Notes under the pieces: model-generated
Told to the model about the DNA's origin: nothing
The model's input: the letters and a program-made list of their open reading frames with translations, nothing else
Databases searched by the model: none
Part shown: one piece after another, positions 57,198 through 64,000 of the stretch
How positions within the stretch are numbered: the stretch's first letter is position 1
Layout: every line of letters begins with the position of its first letter
Position numbers and translations under genes: made by a program
Assembly (NCBI RefSeq): GCF_020740535.1
Contig: NZ_CP082362.1
Span: 2,356,001 to 2,420,000 of the forward strand
From: Streptomyces profundus
GTDB taxonomy: Bacteria > Actinomycetota > Actinomycetes > Streptomycetales > Streptomycetaceae
Direction of reading: 5' to 3'
Length of the DNA stretch: 64,000 bases

Positions 57198-59690
57198 TCA
57201 GAGCTTCTCCACGGGGGCGTAGCGCAGCAGCAGCCGCTTCGGCTTCTCGCCGCCGAAGTCGATGGACGCCTCGGCCCGATCGCCCTCGCCCTGCACGGCG
57301 ACGACCGTCCCCATGCCGAAGCTGTCGTGCGTCACCCGATCCCCCGGCGCCAACGCCACCACGGGCCGGTCCGCCATCCGCCCCGTGGCGAAGCCGCCCG
57401 CCCCGACACGCCGGCCGCCACGGCCGACGCCGAGCGCGGCCGAACCGGCGGACGGCGGCTCCTGCCGCACCAGCGGACCGGTGCGCCGCCAGTCCAGATG
57501 CTCCTCGGGGATCTCCTCCAGAAAACGGGACGGCGGGTTGTGCTGCGGCTGGCCCCAGGCGCTGCGCAGCGCGGAGCGCGTGACGTAGAGACGCTGGCGG
57601 GCGCGCGTGATCCCGACATAGGCGAGCCGCCGCTCCTCCTCCAGCTCCTTGGTCTTGCCGAGCGAGCGCATGTGCGGGAAGACGCCGTCCTCCAGGCCGG
57701 TCAGGAACACCACCGGGAACTCAAGGCCCTTCGCGGTGTGCAGCGTCATCAGCGTGATCACGCCGCCGGCGTCCGCCTCGTCCGGGATCTCGTCGGAGTC
57801 GGCGACCAGCGCGACCCGCTCCAGGAAGTCGGCCAGCGTGCCGGGGGACGCCTCCTCCGCCTGGGCGCGCTCCTGCTCGAACTCCAGGGCGACGGCCGCG
57901 AGCTCCTGGAGGTTCTCCACCCGGGTCTCGTCCTGGGGATCGGTGGAGGACTGCAACTCCGCCAGATAGCCCGTGCGCTCCAGCACCGCCTCCAGCACGG
58001 TGGCCGGGCCCGCACCGGACTCCGCCACCGTGCGCAGCTCCTCAAGCAGCGTGTTGAACCGCCGGACCGCGTTGGCCGACCGCGCGGCCATCCCGTACGC
58101 CTCGTCCACCCGGCGCAGCGCCTGGGCGAAGGAGATCCGCTCGCGCAGCGCCAACGCCTCGATCATCGCCTCGGCCCGGTCGCCGATGCCGCGCTTGGGC
58201 ACGTTCAGGACGCGCCGCAGCGGGACCGTGTCCTCCGGGTTGGCCAACACCCGCAGATAGGCCAGCACATCCCTGACCTCGCGCCGCTCGTAGAAGCGGA
58301 CGCCGCCGACGACCTTGTAGGGCAGGCCGACGCGGATGAAGACCTCCTCGAAGACCCGGGACTGCGCGTTGGTGCGGTAGAAGATCGCCACCTCGCCCGG
58401 CCTGGCGTCCCCCGCGTCCGTCAGCCGGTCGATCTCGTCGGCGACGAACTGGGCCTCGTCATGCTCCGTGTCCGCGACATAGCCGACGATCCGGGCGCCG
58501 CCGCCCTCGTTGGTCCAGAGGTTCTTCGGGCGGCGGTCCTCGTTGCGGGCGATCACCGCGTTGGCGGCCGTCAGGATCGTCTGGGTGGAGCGGTAGTTCT
58601 GCTCCAGCAGCAGGGTGCCTGCCTGCGGGAAGTCCTGCTCGAACTGGAGGATGTTGCGGATGGTGGCGCCCCTGAAGGCGTAGATCGACTGGTCCGCGTC
58701 GCCCACCACACAGAGCTCCGCCGGCTCGACCGCCCCGCCCGGCTCCCCCACCAGCTGCCTGATCAGCGTGTACTGGGCGATGTTGGTGTCCTGGTACTCG
58801 TCCACCAGGATGTGCCGGAAGCGGCGGCGGTAGTGCTCGGCGACATCGGGGAACGCCTGGAGCAGATGGACCGTGGTCATGATGATGTCGTCGAAGTCCA
58901 GCGCGTTGGCCTCGCGCAGCCGCGCCTGGTACATCGTGTACACCTCGGCCAGCGTCTTCTCGAAGCTGCCCCCGGACTCCCCCTGGGAGGCGCCCCCGGC
59001 CGCCTGGACGGCGAAGTCCTCCGGGTCGATCAGCTCGTTCTTGAGGTTGGACACCTTGGCGCTGAAGGACTTGGGCGGGAAGCGCTTGGGGTCCAGCTCG
59101 AGATCACGGCAGACCAGGGCCATCAGCCGCTTGGAGTCCGCCGCGTCATAGATGGAGAAACTGGAGGTGAACCCCAGCTGCTTGCTCTCCCGGCGCAGAA
59201 TCCGCACACAGGCGCTGTGGAACGTCATCACCCACATCGCGTTGGCGCGCGGACCGACCAACTCCTCGACGCGCTCCCGCATCTCGCCGGCGGCCTTGTT
59301 GGTGAACGTGATCGCGAGGATCTGCCCGGGGTGCGCGCCGCGCGCGGAGAGCAGATAGGCGATGCGGTGGGTGAGCACCCGGGTCTTCCCCGAACCCGCG
59401 CCGGCGACGATCAGCAGCGGGCCGGCACTGTGGGTGACGGCCTCGCGCTGCTGTTCGTTGAGGCCCTCCAGCAGCGCGGCCGGATCACCGATCGGCTTGC
59501 GCGCGCCGTCGCGGTAGTAGGCGTCCTCGGCGGCCATGGCGCGTGAGCCGGCGAAGGTGCCGGCGAAGAGATCGTCCGGCACGCCCCCGGGATCGGCGCC
59601 ACCCGCCGGGTCCTCAGGCTCGGGCGGCGGCTCCTCGTCCGGAGTGGGGTCGAGGTCCGCCAGTGCGCTGTCATCGAAGAGGCCGCTCAT
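57198..59690 (-). CDS. pcrA: ATP-dependent DNA helicase PcrA (UvrD family)
   Basis: PcrA unwinds DNA 3' to 5' in repair and in clearing replication obstacles. The 830-residue superfamily 1 helicase has a disordered acidic extension of about 75 residues, the Q-motif (LNEQQREAV), Walker A AGAGSGKT at 96-103, motif Ia TFTNKAAGEM, motif II VDEYQDTN, motif III GDADQSIYAFRGA, motif IV LEQNYRS, motif V LMTLHTAKGLEFPVVFLTG (split across two landmarks, LMTLHTAKG and LEFPVVFL) and motif VI YVGITRARQRLY. The C-terminal DRVTHDSFGMGTVVAVQGEG segment is the Tudor-like domain that binds RNA polymerase in PcrA-type proteins. Length and domains are normal. Confidence 0.95.
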   Translation of the reverse strand: MSGLFDDSALADLDPTPDEEPPPEPEDPAGGADPGGVPDDLFAGTFAGSRAMAAEDAYYRDGARKPIGDPAALLEGLNEQQREAVTHSAGPLLIVAGAGSGKTRVLTHRIAYLLSARGAHPGQILAITFTNKAAGEMRERVEELVGPRANAMWVMTFHSACVRILRRESKQLGFTSSFSIYDAADSKRLMALVCRDLELDPKRFPPKSFSAKVSNLKNELIDPEDFAVQAAGGASQGESGGSFEKTLAEVYTMYQARLREANALDFDDIIMTTVHLLQAFPDVAEHYRRRFRHILVDEYQDTNIAQYTLIRQLVGEPGGAVEPAELCVVGDADQSIYAFRGATIRNILQFEQDFPQAGTLLLEQNYRSTQTILTAANAVIARNEDRRPKNLWTNEGGGARIVGYVADTEHDEAQFVADEIDRLTDAGDARPGEVAIFYRTNAQSRVFEEVFIRVGLPYKVVGGVRFYERREVRDVLAYLRVLANPEDTVPLRRVLNVPKRGIGDRAEAMIEALALRERISFAQALRRVDEAYGMAARSANAVRRFNTLLEELRTVAESGAGPATVLEAVLERTGYLAELQSSTDPQDETRVENLQELAAVALEFEQERAQAEEASPGTLADFLERVALVADSDEIPDEADAGGVITLMTLHTAKGLEFPVVFLTGLEDGVFPHMRSLGKTKELEEERRLAYVGITRARQRLYVTRSALRSAWGQPQHNPPSRFLEEIPEEHLDWRRTGPLVRQEPPSAGSAALGVGRGGRRVGAGGFATGRMADRPVVALAPGDRVTHDSFGMGTVVAVQGEGDRAEASIDFGGEKPKRLLLRYAPVEKL

Positions 59691-59924
59691 CGCTCACCGA
59701 GTCTAGGCCCACCCTGTGACAGCGGCCGACCGACTGGGAAAACCCCGAGAACGGTCCGGCGTCCGCTCCGGGCCTCCCCTGACTCCGCTCCGGGTCCTCC
59801 CTGAAGACGGCCCGGACTCGGCCCCGAGATCCCCTCCCGACGAGCGACATCCCGCTCCCCGATGGCTACCGTGAACGCGTCGGGCGACACACTCGCGACG
59901 GCGATCGCCCGGCGGTCGGGCCCC

Positions 59925-60012
59925 GCCCGTGAACGCCCGCCCCCGAACGCCCGCCCGTGAACGAACGCCCGTGAACGAACGCCCCCGAACGCCCGCCCGT
60001 GATCGAACGAGG
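59925..60012. repeat. Short tandem repeat upstream of the DUF1707 gene
   Basis: About 85 bp of repeated GAACGCCCGCC, CCCGTGAACG and GAACGAACGCC units run up to the AGGAG ribosome-binding site of the DUF1707 gene. It lies in the 334-bp gap between the pcrA start (minus strand) and that gene. Open frames through it are repeats and are rejected. Confidence 0.7.
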
Positions 60013-60024
60013 AGATCGCCTTCC

Positions 60025-60726
60025 ATGACATCCAGCAGCCAGCCGACGGAGCCGGAGCAGCCAGCGACCGACACCGCGTCGTCGGCCCCAGCGCCCAGGG
60101 GCCACGGGGCGCCGACCGACCCCAGGAGCGGGTTGCGCGCGTCGCACACCGACCGCGAGGCGGTCGCCGAGCGGCTGCGCGAGGCGGCGGGCGACGGCCG
60201 GCTGGACCTGGACGAGCTGGAGGAACGACTGGAGTTGGCGTTCGCCGCGAAGACCTACGGCGAACTGGCCCCGCTCACCGCCGACCTGCCCAGCCCCTTC
60301 CAGCAGGGGCCGCCCGCCATGGGCCCGGCGCGGACCGGACCCGATGTGCTGACCCTCAAGGGCGGCATGCACGGCGCCGAGCGCGTGGGCCGTTGGCAGG
60401 TGCCGAGCCGGATCGTCGCCAAGGCCGGACTCGGGGGCGTCAAGCTGGACTTCACCCGGGCGGACATCCCCGCCGGCGAGACCGAGATAGAGATGCACGG
60501 CGACATGGGCGGCGTCACCGTCATCGTCCCCGAGGGCTGGCGGGTGGACTCCTCGGGCTGCGATCCCTCGATGGGCGGCCTGCGCAACAAGGTGGCCGGC
60601 GGCGATGTGCCGAGCAATCCGAACGCCCCGATCATCTGGGTCACCGGCAGCTGCGGCATGGGCGGCGTGACCGTGCGCAACCCCAACCGCTGGGAGCGCC
60701 GCCGGCTGCGCGACAACCCGGCGTGA
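60025..60726 (+). CDS. DUF1707 protein with LiaF-like C-terminal domain
   Basis: This 233-residue protein has a disordered N-terminus of about 30 residues, a DUF1707 (SHOCT-like) domain (about 33-85; ASHTDREAVAERLREAAGDG and LDLDELEERLELAFAAKTYG as separate landmarks) and a beta-rich C-terminal domain with KAGLGGVKLDFTRAD and GDMGGVTVIVPEGW, typical of the LiaF / YvqF C-terminal family that responds to cell-wall antibiotics. It has no transmembrane segment, unlike YvqF. The ATG follows AGGAG, and longer starts run into the repeat upstream. Confidence 0.82.
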   Translation: MTSSSQPTEPEQPATDTASSAPAPRGHGAPTDPRSGLRASHTDREAVAERLREAAGDGRLDLDELEERLELAFAAKTYGELAPLTADLPSPFQQGPPAMGPARTGPDVLTLKGGMHGAERVGRWQVPSRIVAKAGLGGVKLDFTRADIPAGETEIEMHGDMGGVTVIVPEGWRVDSSGCDPSMGGLRNKVAGGDVPSNPNAPIIWVTGSCGMGGVTVRNPNRWERRRLRDNPA

Positions 60727-60969
60727 CGAAGGGACGGCCACGGCTACCCGGCCCCGGCCCCCGGGTAGCGCAGATCACAAAACGGTTTCGGTCATATCGC
60801 TCATCAGCCTTCCCAAAGGCCCCACCGACTGACTAGCGTGCACCGCCAGGTGGCCCGCTCCCCTGACGTCGCACCCGGCGGCACGGGCCGCCCCGCTCGT
60901 GGGCGTCCCCACCACCGTGCGGCGAATCCGCCGGAGGCAACGAGCGGACAGGGATAGGAGACACCGGCC

Positions 60970-62184
60970 TTGGGCACTCACCGCAAGCCGCGCGGCGGCT
61001 TTCTGGAGTCCCCGTCCGCGCGTCGTGGCGCCATGAGCGTGGGGGCAGCGGCTCTCGCCTCGGCAACGCTGCTCAGCAACCCCGCGTTCGCCGACGACGA
61101 CGAGCCCCCGGCGATCGAGGAGCAGCGCGACCGCGCCGACTCCGCCGCCGAGCGGGCCCGCGAGGTGCGCGAGCGGGTCGACCAGCTCTACCACGAGGCC
61201 GGTGTGGCCACCCAGTACTACAACGAGGCGCAGGAGGACGTCGACGCGCAACAGGCCGAGGTGGACGCCGCGTTGGAGGCCGTGGAGCACGCCACGGAGC
61301 AGGTCAACCAGGCGCGTCAGACGCTCGGTTCGATGGCCGCCGCCCAGTACCGCGCGGGCACCGGCGGCCTGCCGGACGCCGCCGCGCTGCTGCTCGCCGA
61401 CGACCCCAAGAGCTTCTTCGACACCGGCCACACCCTCAACCGGCTGACCTCGCTCCAACAGCACGCGCTGGACAACTTCCAGTCCCACGAGCAGGCCGCC
61501 GACGACCAGCGGGACGCGGCGACCGAGGCGCTCTCCGAGCTGGAGCAGCGGGAGACCGACCTCCAGGACCAGAAGGACGCCGTCCAGGACCGGCTGGCCG
61601 AGGCGCGGGCCCTGTTGGACCAGCTCAGCGACGAGGAGCAGGCCGAGCTCGACGAGTTGGAGCGGCTGGAGGAGGAAGAGGCCGCCCGCCAGGCCGAGGA
61701 GGCCAGGCTGGCGCGGGAGCGCGAACGCCAGGAGCAGGCCGAGCGCGAACGGGCCGCCCAGGAGGCCGCCGAGGCCGAGGAGCGGGAAGAGCAGGAGCAG
61801 CAGCCGGAGCAGCCCGCCCCCGGCGGCGAGCACGCCTCGATGGCCGAGGCCGCCATCGCCTTCGCCGAGGGCGAGCTGGGCAAGCCCTATGTGTGGGGCG
61901 CCACCGGGCCCAACTCCTATGACTGCTCCGGCCTGACGCAGGCCGCGTGGCGCGCCGCAGGCGTGGAGATACCCCGGGTCACCTGGGACCAGGTGAACAT
62001 CGGCACCACCATCCCGCGCGACCAGATCCAGCCGGGCGACCTGATCTTCTTCTACGACGACATCAGCCATGTCGGGCTCTATGTCGGCAACAACCAGATG
62101 ATCCACGCGCCCAAGCCGGGCGATGTCATCAAGTACGAGTCCATCGACAACATGCCCTGGCACAGCGCGGTACGCCCCGGCTGA
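60970..62184 (+). CDS. Secreted NlpC/P60 peptidoglycan endopeptidase with coiled coil
   Basis: This 404-residue enzyme cuts the D-Glu-diamino acid bond of peptidoglycan stems. A signal peptide (about 1-41, ending NPAFA) is followed by a long Glu/Ala/Arg/Gln-rich coiled coil (about 45-270). The C-terminal NlpC/P60 domain (about 285-404) has the catalytic C319 (YDCSGLTQ), H367 (ISHVGLYV) and H379 (MIHAPKPG). It is of the RipA / PcsB-like type, where the coiled coil may regulate activity. TTG 60970 follows AGGAG with a 9-nt spacer. Confidence 0.9.
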   Translation: MGTHRKPRGGFLESPSARRGAMSVGAAALASATLLSNPAFADDDEPPAIEEQRDRADSAAERAREVRERVDQLYHEAGVATQYYNEAQEDVDAQQAEVDAALEAVEHATEQVNQARQTLGSMAAAQYRAGTGGLPDAAALLLADDPKSFFDTGHTLNRLTSLQQHALDNFQSHEQAADDQRDAATEALSELEQRETDLQDQKDAVQDRLAEARALLDQLSDEEQAELDELERLEEEEAARQAEEARLARERERQEQAERERAAQEAAEAEEREEQEQQPEQPAPGGEHASMAEAAIAFAEGELGKPYVWGATGPNSYDCSGLTQAAWRAAGVEIPRVTWDQVNIGTTIPRDQIQPGDLIFFYDDISHVGLYVGNNQMIHAPKPGDVIKYESIDNMPWHSAVRPG

Positions 62185-62434
62185 CCACGGCCCCGTTCCA
62201 CGACGGTCGGCCGCGCGGCGCGGCGCGGAGCGCCGGCGCCGACCGCGACCGCCGCCCCGGCGTCGTCGCCGCCCGTCGCGCGATCCCCGTGCCGCGTCCG
62301 CCAACGGCCTCTGACGCGCCCGCCCTCGGCGATCCCGCCGCCCGTCGACGATCACTCCGGTGCCGTGGCGCGGTCCCGTTCCCTGCCGTCCCGCGCTGGA
62401 CCAGGCGTCGCGACACCGTCGCCGCTCGTGATCA

Positions 62435-62464
62435 TTGCCAGCCCGTGGGAGGCCCGTCTACCCT
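62435..62464 (+). promoter_or_regulatory. Predicted promoter of the ABC-F gene
   Basis: TTGCCA (62435-62440) and TACCCT (62459-62464) are separated by 18 bp. The expected transcription start falls at or next to the ATG of a four-codon ORF at 62471. The rest of the 62185-62529 gap holds no other gene. Confidence 0.55.
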
Positions 62465-62470
62465 GCCGAA

Positions 62471-62485
62471 ATGCGTTCTCCCTGA
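62471..62485 (+). promoter_or_regulatory. Possible leaderless leader ORF (MRSP) before the ABC-F gene
   Basis: ATG CGT TCT CCC TGA encodes the four-residue peptide MRSP. Its ATG sits 6 nt after the -10 box of the predicted promoter, so transcription could start at the codon itself. Many antibiotic-inducible ABC-F genes are controlled by short upstream ORFs, so this is a candidate regulatory leader, but such a short ORF can also arise by chance. Confidence 0.3.
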
Positions 62486-62529
62486 ACCTCTGCCCGACCT
62501 CCGCCGTCACTCACCCCGGGAGAACCTCC

Positions 62530-64000
62530 GTGTCCGTGCCCAGCAGCCCCTCCCAGCTCACGCTGCACAACATCACCAAGGCGTACGACGAGAAGGTCGT
62601 CCTCGATCGGGTCAGCTTCGCGGTCAAGCCCGGCGAGAAGGTGGGTGTGATCGGTGACAACGGGTCGGGGAAGTCCACCCTGCTGCGTCTGATCGCGGGC
62701 TACGAGCGCCCGGACCACGGCGAGTTGACCGTCTCGGCGCCCGGCGGGCTCGGCTATCTGGCGCAAACCCTGGCGCTGCCGCCCAGGGCCAGCGTCGCGG
62801 AGGCGATCGACCTCGCCCTCGCCGACCTGCGCCAGCTTGAGGAACGCATGCGCCGCGCCGAGGCGGATCTCGGCCGGCGCTCGGGGCCCGCACTGGACGA
62901 GGCCATGGCCCAGTACGCCATCCTCGTCGAACGGTACGAGGCGCGCGACGGATACCAGGCGGAGGCCAGGGTGGACATCGCCCTGCACGCGCTCGGGCTG
63001 CCGGAGCTGGCAAGGGACCGCCGGTTGGGCACGCTCTCCGGCGGCGAGCGATCCCGGTTGGCGCTGGCCGCCACGCTGGCCTCCCAGCCTGAGCTGCTGC
63101 TGCTGGACGAGCCGACGAACGATCTGGACGACCAGGCCGTCGCCTGGCTGGAGTCCCAGCTCCGCGCCCATGCCGGCACGGTGATCGCGGTCACCCACGA
63201 CCGGGTCTTCCTGGACCAACTCACCACCACCGTGCTGGAGATCGACGCCGGCCGGGTCGCCCGTTACGGCGACGGCTACGACGGCTATCTGACCGCCAAG
63301 GCGGCCGAACGCCGCCGCCGGCTCCAGCAGTACGAGACATGGCTCGCCGAACTCGAACGCCACGAGCGCGTCGCCGACGCCCAGGTCAACCGGCTCGACG
63401 CCATCCCCCGCAAGAACCCGATGGCCAGCTTCGGCTCCGGCGCCTTCCGGTCCCGCAACCGGGACCATGGCGCGATGAGCCGCATCCGAAACGCCAAGGA
63501 GCGCGTCGAACGGCTCACCGCCAACCCCGTCACCCCGCCCCCTGACCCGCTGACCTTCACCGCCCGCATCAGAACCGACCTCGCGAACGGCGACCTGGCG
63601 GACGGCGGCCCGGGGGACGGCGGCCCGGCGGACGGCGGCCCGGCCGTGGCGCCGGACGACCGTGCTGGCCGTCGGGATGGCGGACGGGATGGCGGTCGGG
63701 GTGGCGAAGGGGCGGGCCCCGATGTGGAGTTGACCGAGGTCCGGGTGGGCGACCGGCTTCTCGTGCCGTCGCTGCGCCTTGCCCAGGCCGACCGGGTGCT
63801 GATCACCGGGCCCAACGGCGCCGGGAAGAGCACGCTGCTGCGTGTGATCGCCGGAGAGCTGCCGCCCGACGCGGGAACCGTCAGGGTCGCGGGGAACGTC
63901 GGCCATCTGCGCCAGCGGGAGACGCCCTGGCCCGCCCGCTACAGCGTGCTGCGGGCCTTCGCCCATGGCCGGGAGAACCCCGGCGACCTGGACGAACACA
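62530..64000 (+). CDS. ABC-F family ATP-binding protein, cut by the window edge
   Basis: The right edge cuts this gene after 490 full codons with no stop. GTG 62530 follows GGGAG with a 7-nt spacer. The first ABC domain has IGDNGSGKST (about residue 40), the signature TLSGGERSRLALA and LLLDEPTNDLDD. A charged linker of about 80 residues (AAERRRRLQQYETWLAEL region) contains the PtIM-like helices, and a low-complexity DGGPGDGGPADGG insert precedes the second ABC domain, which has ITGPNGAGKST. No transmembrane helices are seen. ABC-F proteins bind the ribosomal E site. Some confer resistance to macrolides, lincosamides or streptogramins, and others are housekeeping factors, so resistance is only a possibility here. 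Confidence 0.9.
   Translation, partial: MSVPSSPSQLTLHNITKAYDEKVVLDRVSFAVKPGEKVGVIGDNGSGKSTLLRLIAGYERPDHGELTVSAPGGLGYLAQTLALPPRASVAEAIDLALADLRQLEERMRRAEADLGRRSGPALDEAMAQYAILVERYEARDGYQAEARVDIALHALGLPELARDRRLGTLSGGERSRLALAATLASQPELLLLDEPTNDLDDQAVAWLESQLRAHAGTVIAVTHDRVFLDQLTTTVLEIDAGRVARYGDGYDGYLTAKAAERRRRLQQYETWLAELERHERVADAQVNRLDAIPRKNPMASFGSGAFRSRNRDHGAMSRIRNAKERVERLTANPVTPPPDPLTFTARIRTDLANGDLADGGPGDGGPADGGPAVAPDDRAGRRDGGRDGGRGGEGAGPDVELTEVRVGDRLLVPSLRLAQADRVLITGPNGAGKSTLLRVIAGELPPDAGTVRVAGNVGHLRQRETPWPARYSVLRAFAHGRENPGDLDEH

Overview
This 64 kb window is GC-rich (most third codon positions are G or C) and reads as a stretch of core chromosome from a Streptomyces or a very close relative. The evidence is GTG and TTG starts, lipoprotein and peptidoglycan-hydrolase families typical of the genus, and gene neighbourhoods from general knowledge of Streptomyces: bmp/ABC/cdd/deoA, sdhCDAB, trpS, mdh, folD, purHN, sucCD, an icmB-like gene and pcrA. 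About 54 protein genes are supported, two of them cut by the window edges. No rRNA, tRNA, CRISPR array or intact insertion sequence was recognised.

Layout. 1-4150 (mostly minus): a partial HTH regulator with a tiny membrane protein, an amidohydrolase, the Mg2+ channel MgtE, and a 166-bp MITE-like element. 4151-12569 (minus): a nucleoside uptake and salvage operon (lipoprotein, ABC ATPase, two permeases, cytidine deaminase, thymidine phosphorylase) and an M20 amidohydrolase. 12755-18474 (minus): a nonulosonic-acid (Kdn or sialic-acid-like) glycopolymer locus with a putative sialyltransferase-like protein, a NeuB synthase, a CMP-sugar synthetase fused to a HAD phosphatase, and a DUF6716-type protein. 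19031-21215: an ECF sigma factor, then an SPFH membrane protein with a small ribbon-helix-helix-like partner. 21237-26461: a beta-N-acetylhexosaminidase divergent from sdhCDAB. 27393-37711: a methyltransferase, a FAD oxidase, an orphan solute-binding protein, a metallophosphoesterase, a D,D-carboxypeptidase, a YihY protein, a secreted Scabin-type ADP-ribosyltransferase and a 2'-5' RNA ligase-like protein. 37856-47745: trpS, rocD, mdh, a betaine-type binding protein, folD, purH and purN. 47973-54030: membrane proteins, a sigma-like protein, sucCD and a B12-binding mutase subunit. 54380-64000: an M23 peptidase, pcrA, a DUF1707 protein, an NlpC/P60 hydrolase and the start of an ABC-F gene that runs off the right edge.

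The genes fall into coherent groups: nucleoside import and breakdown, TCA-cycle enzymes scattered in three places (sdh, mdh, suc), purine and one-carbon metabolism (folD, purH, purN), and cell-wall synthesis and turnover (carboxypeptidase, M23, NlpC/P60, hexosaminidase, nonulosonic acid).

The least expected content is non-genic. Three intergenic gaps of 0.9-1.2 kb (13805-14745, 26462-27392, 42517-43688) are filled with degenerate GC-rich repeats of different sequence and period (about 165 bp, a 37-bp core in five copies, and a 128-bp unit). The other items I would look at first are the Scabin-like toxin, the ABC-F gene with a possible leaderless four-codon leader ORF, the MITE, and an ABC ATPase whose coding frame seems to extend upstream of its only canonical start.
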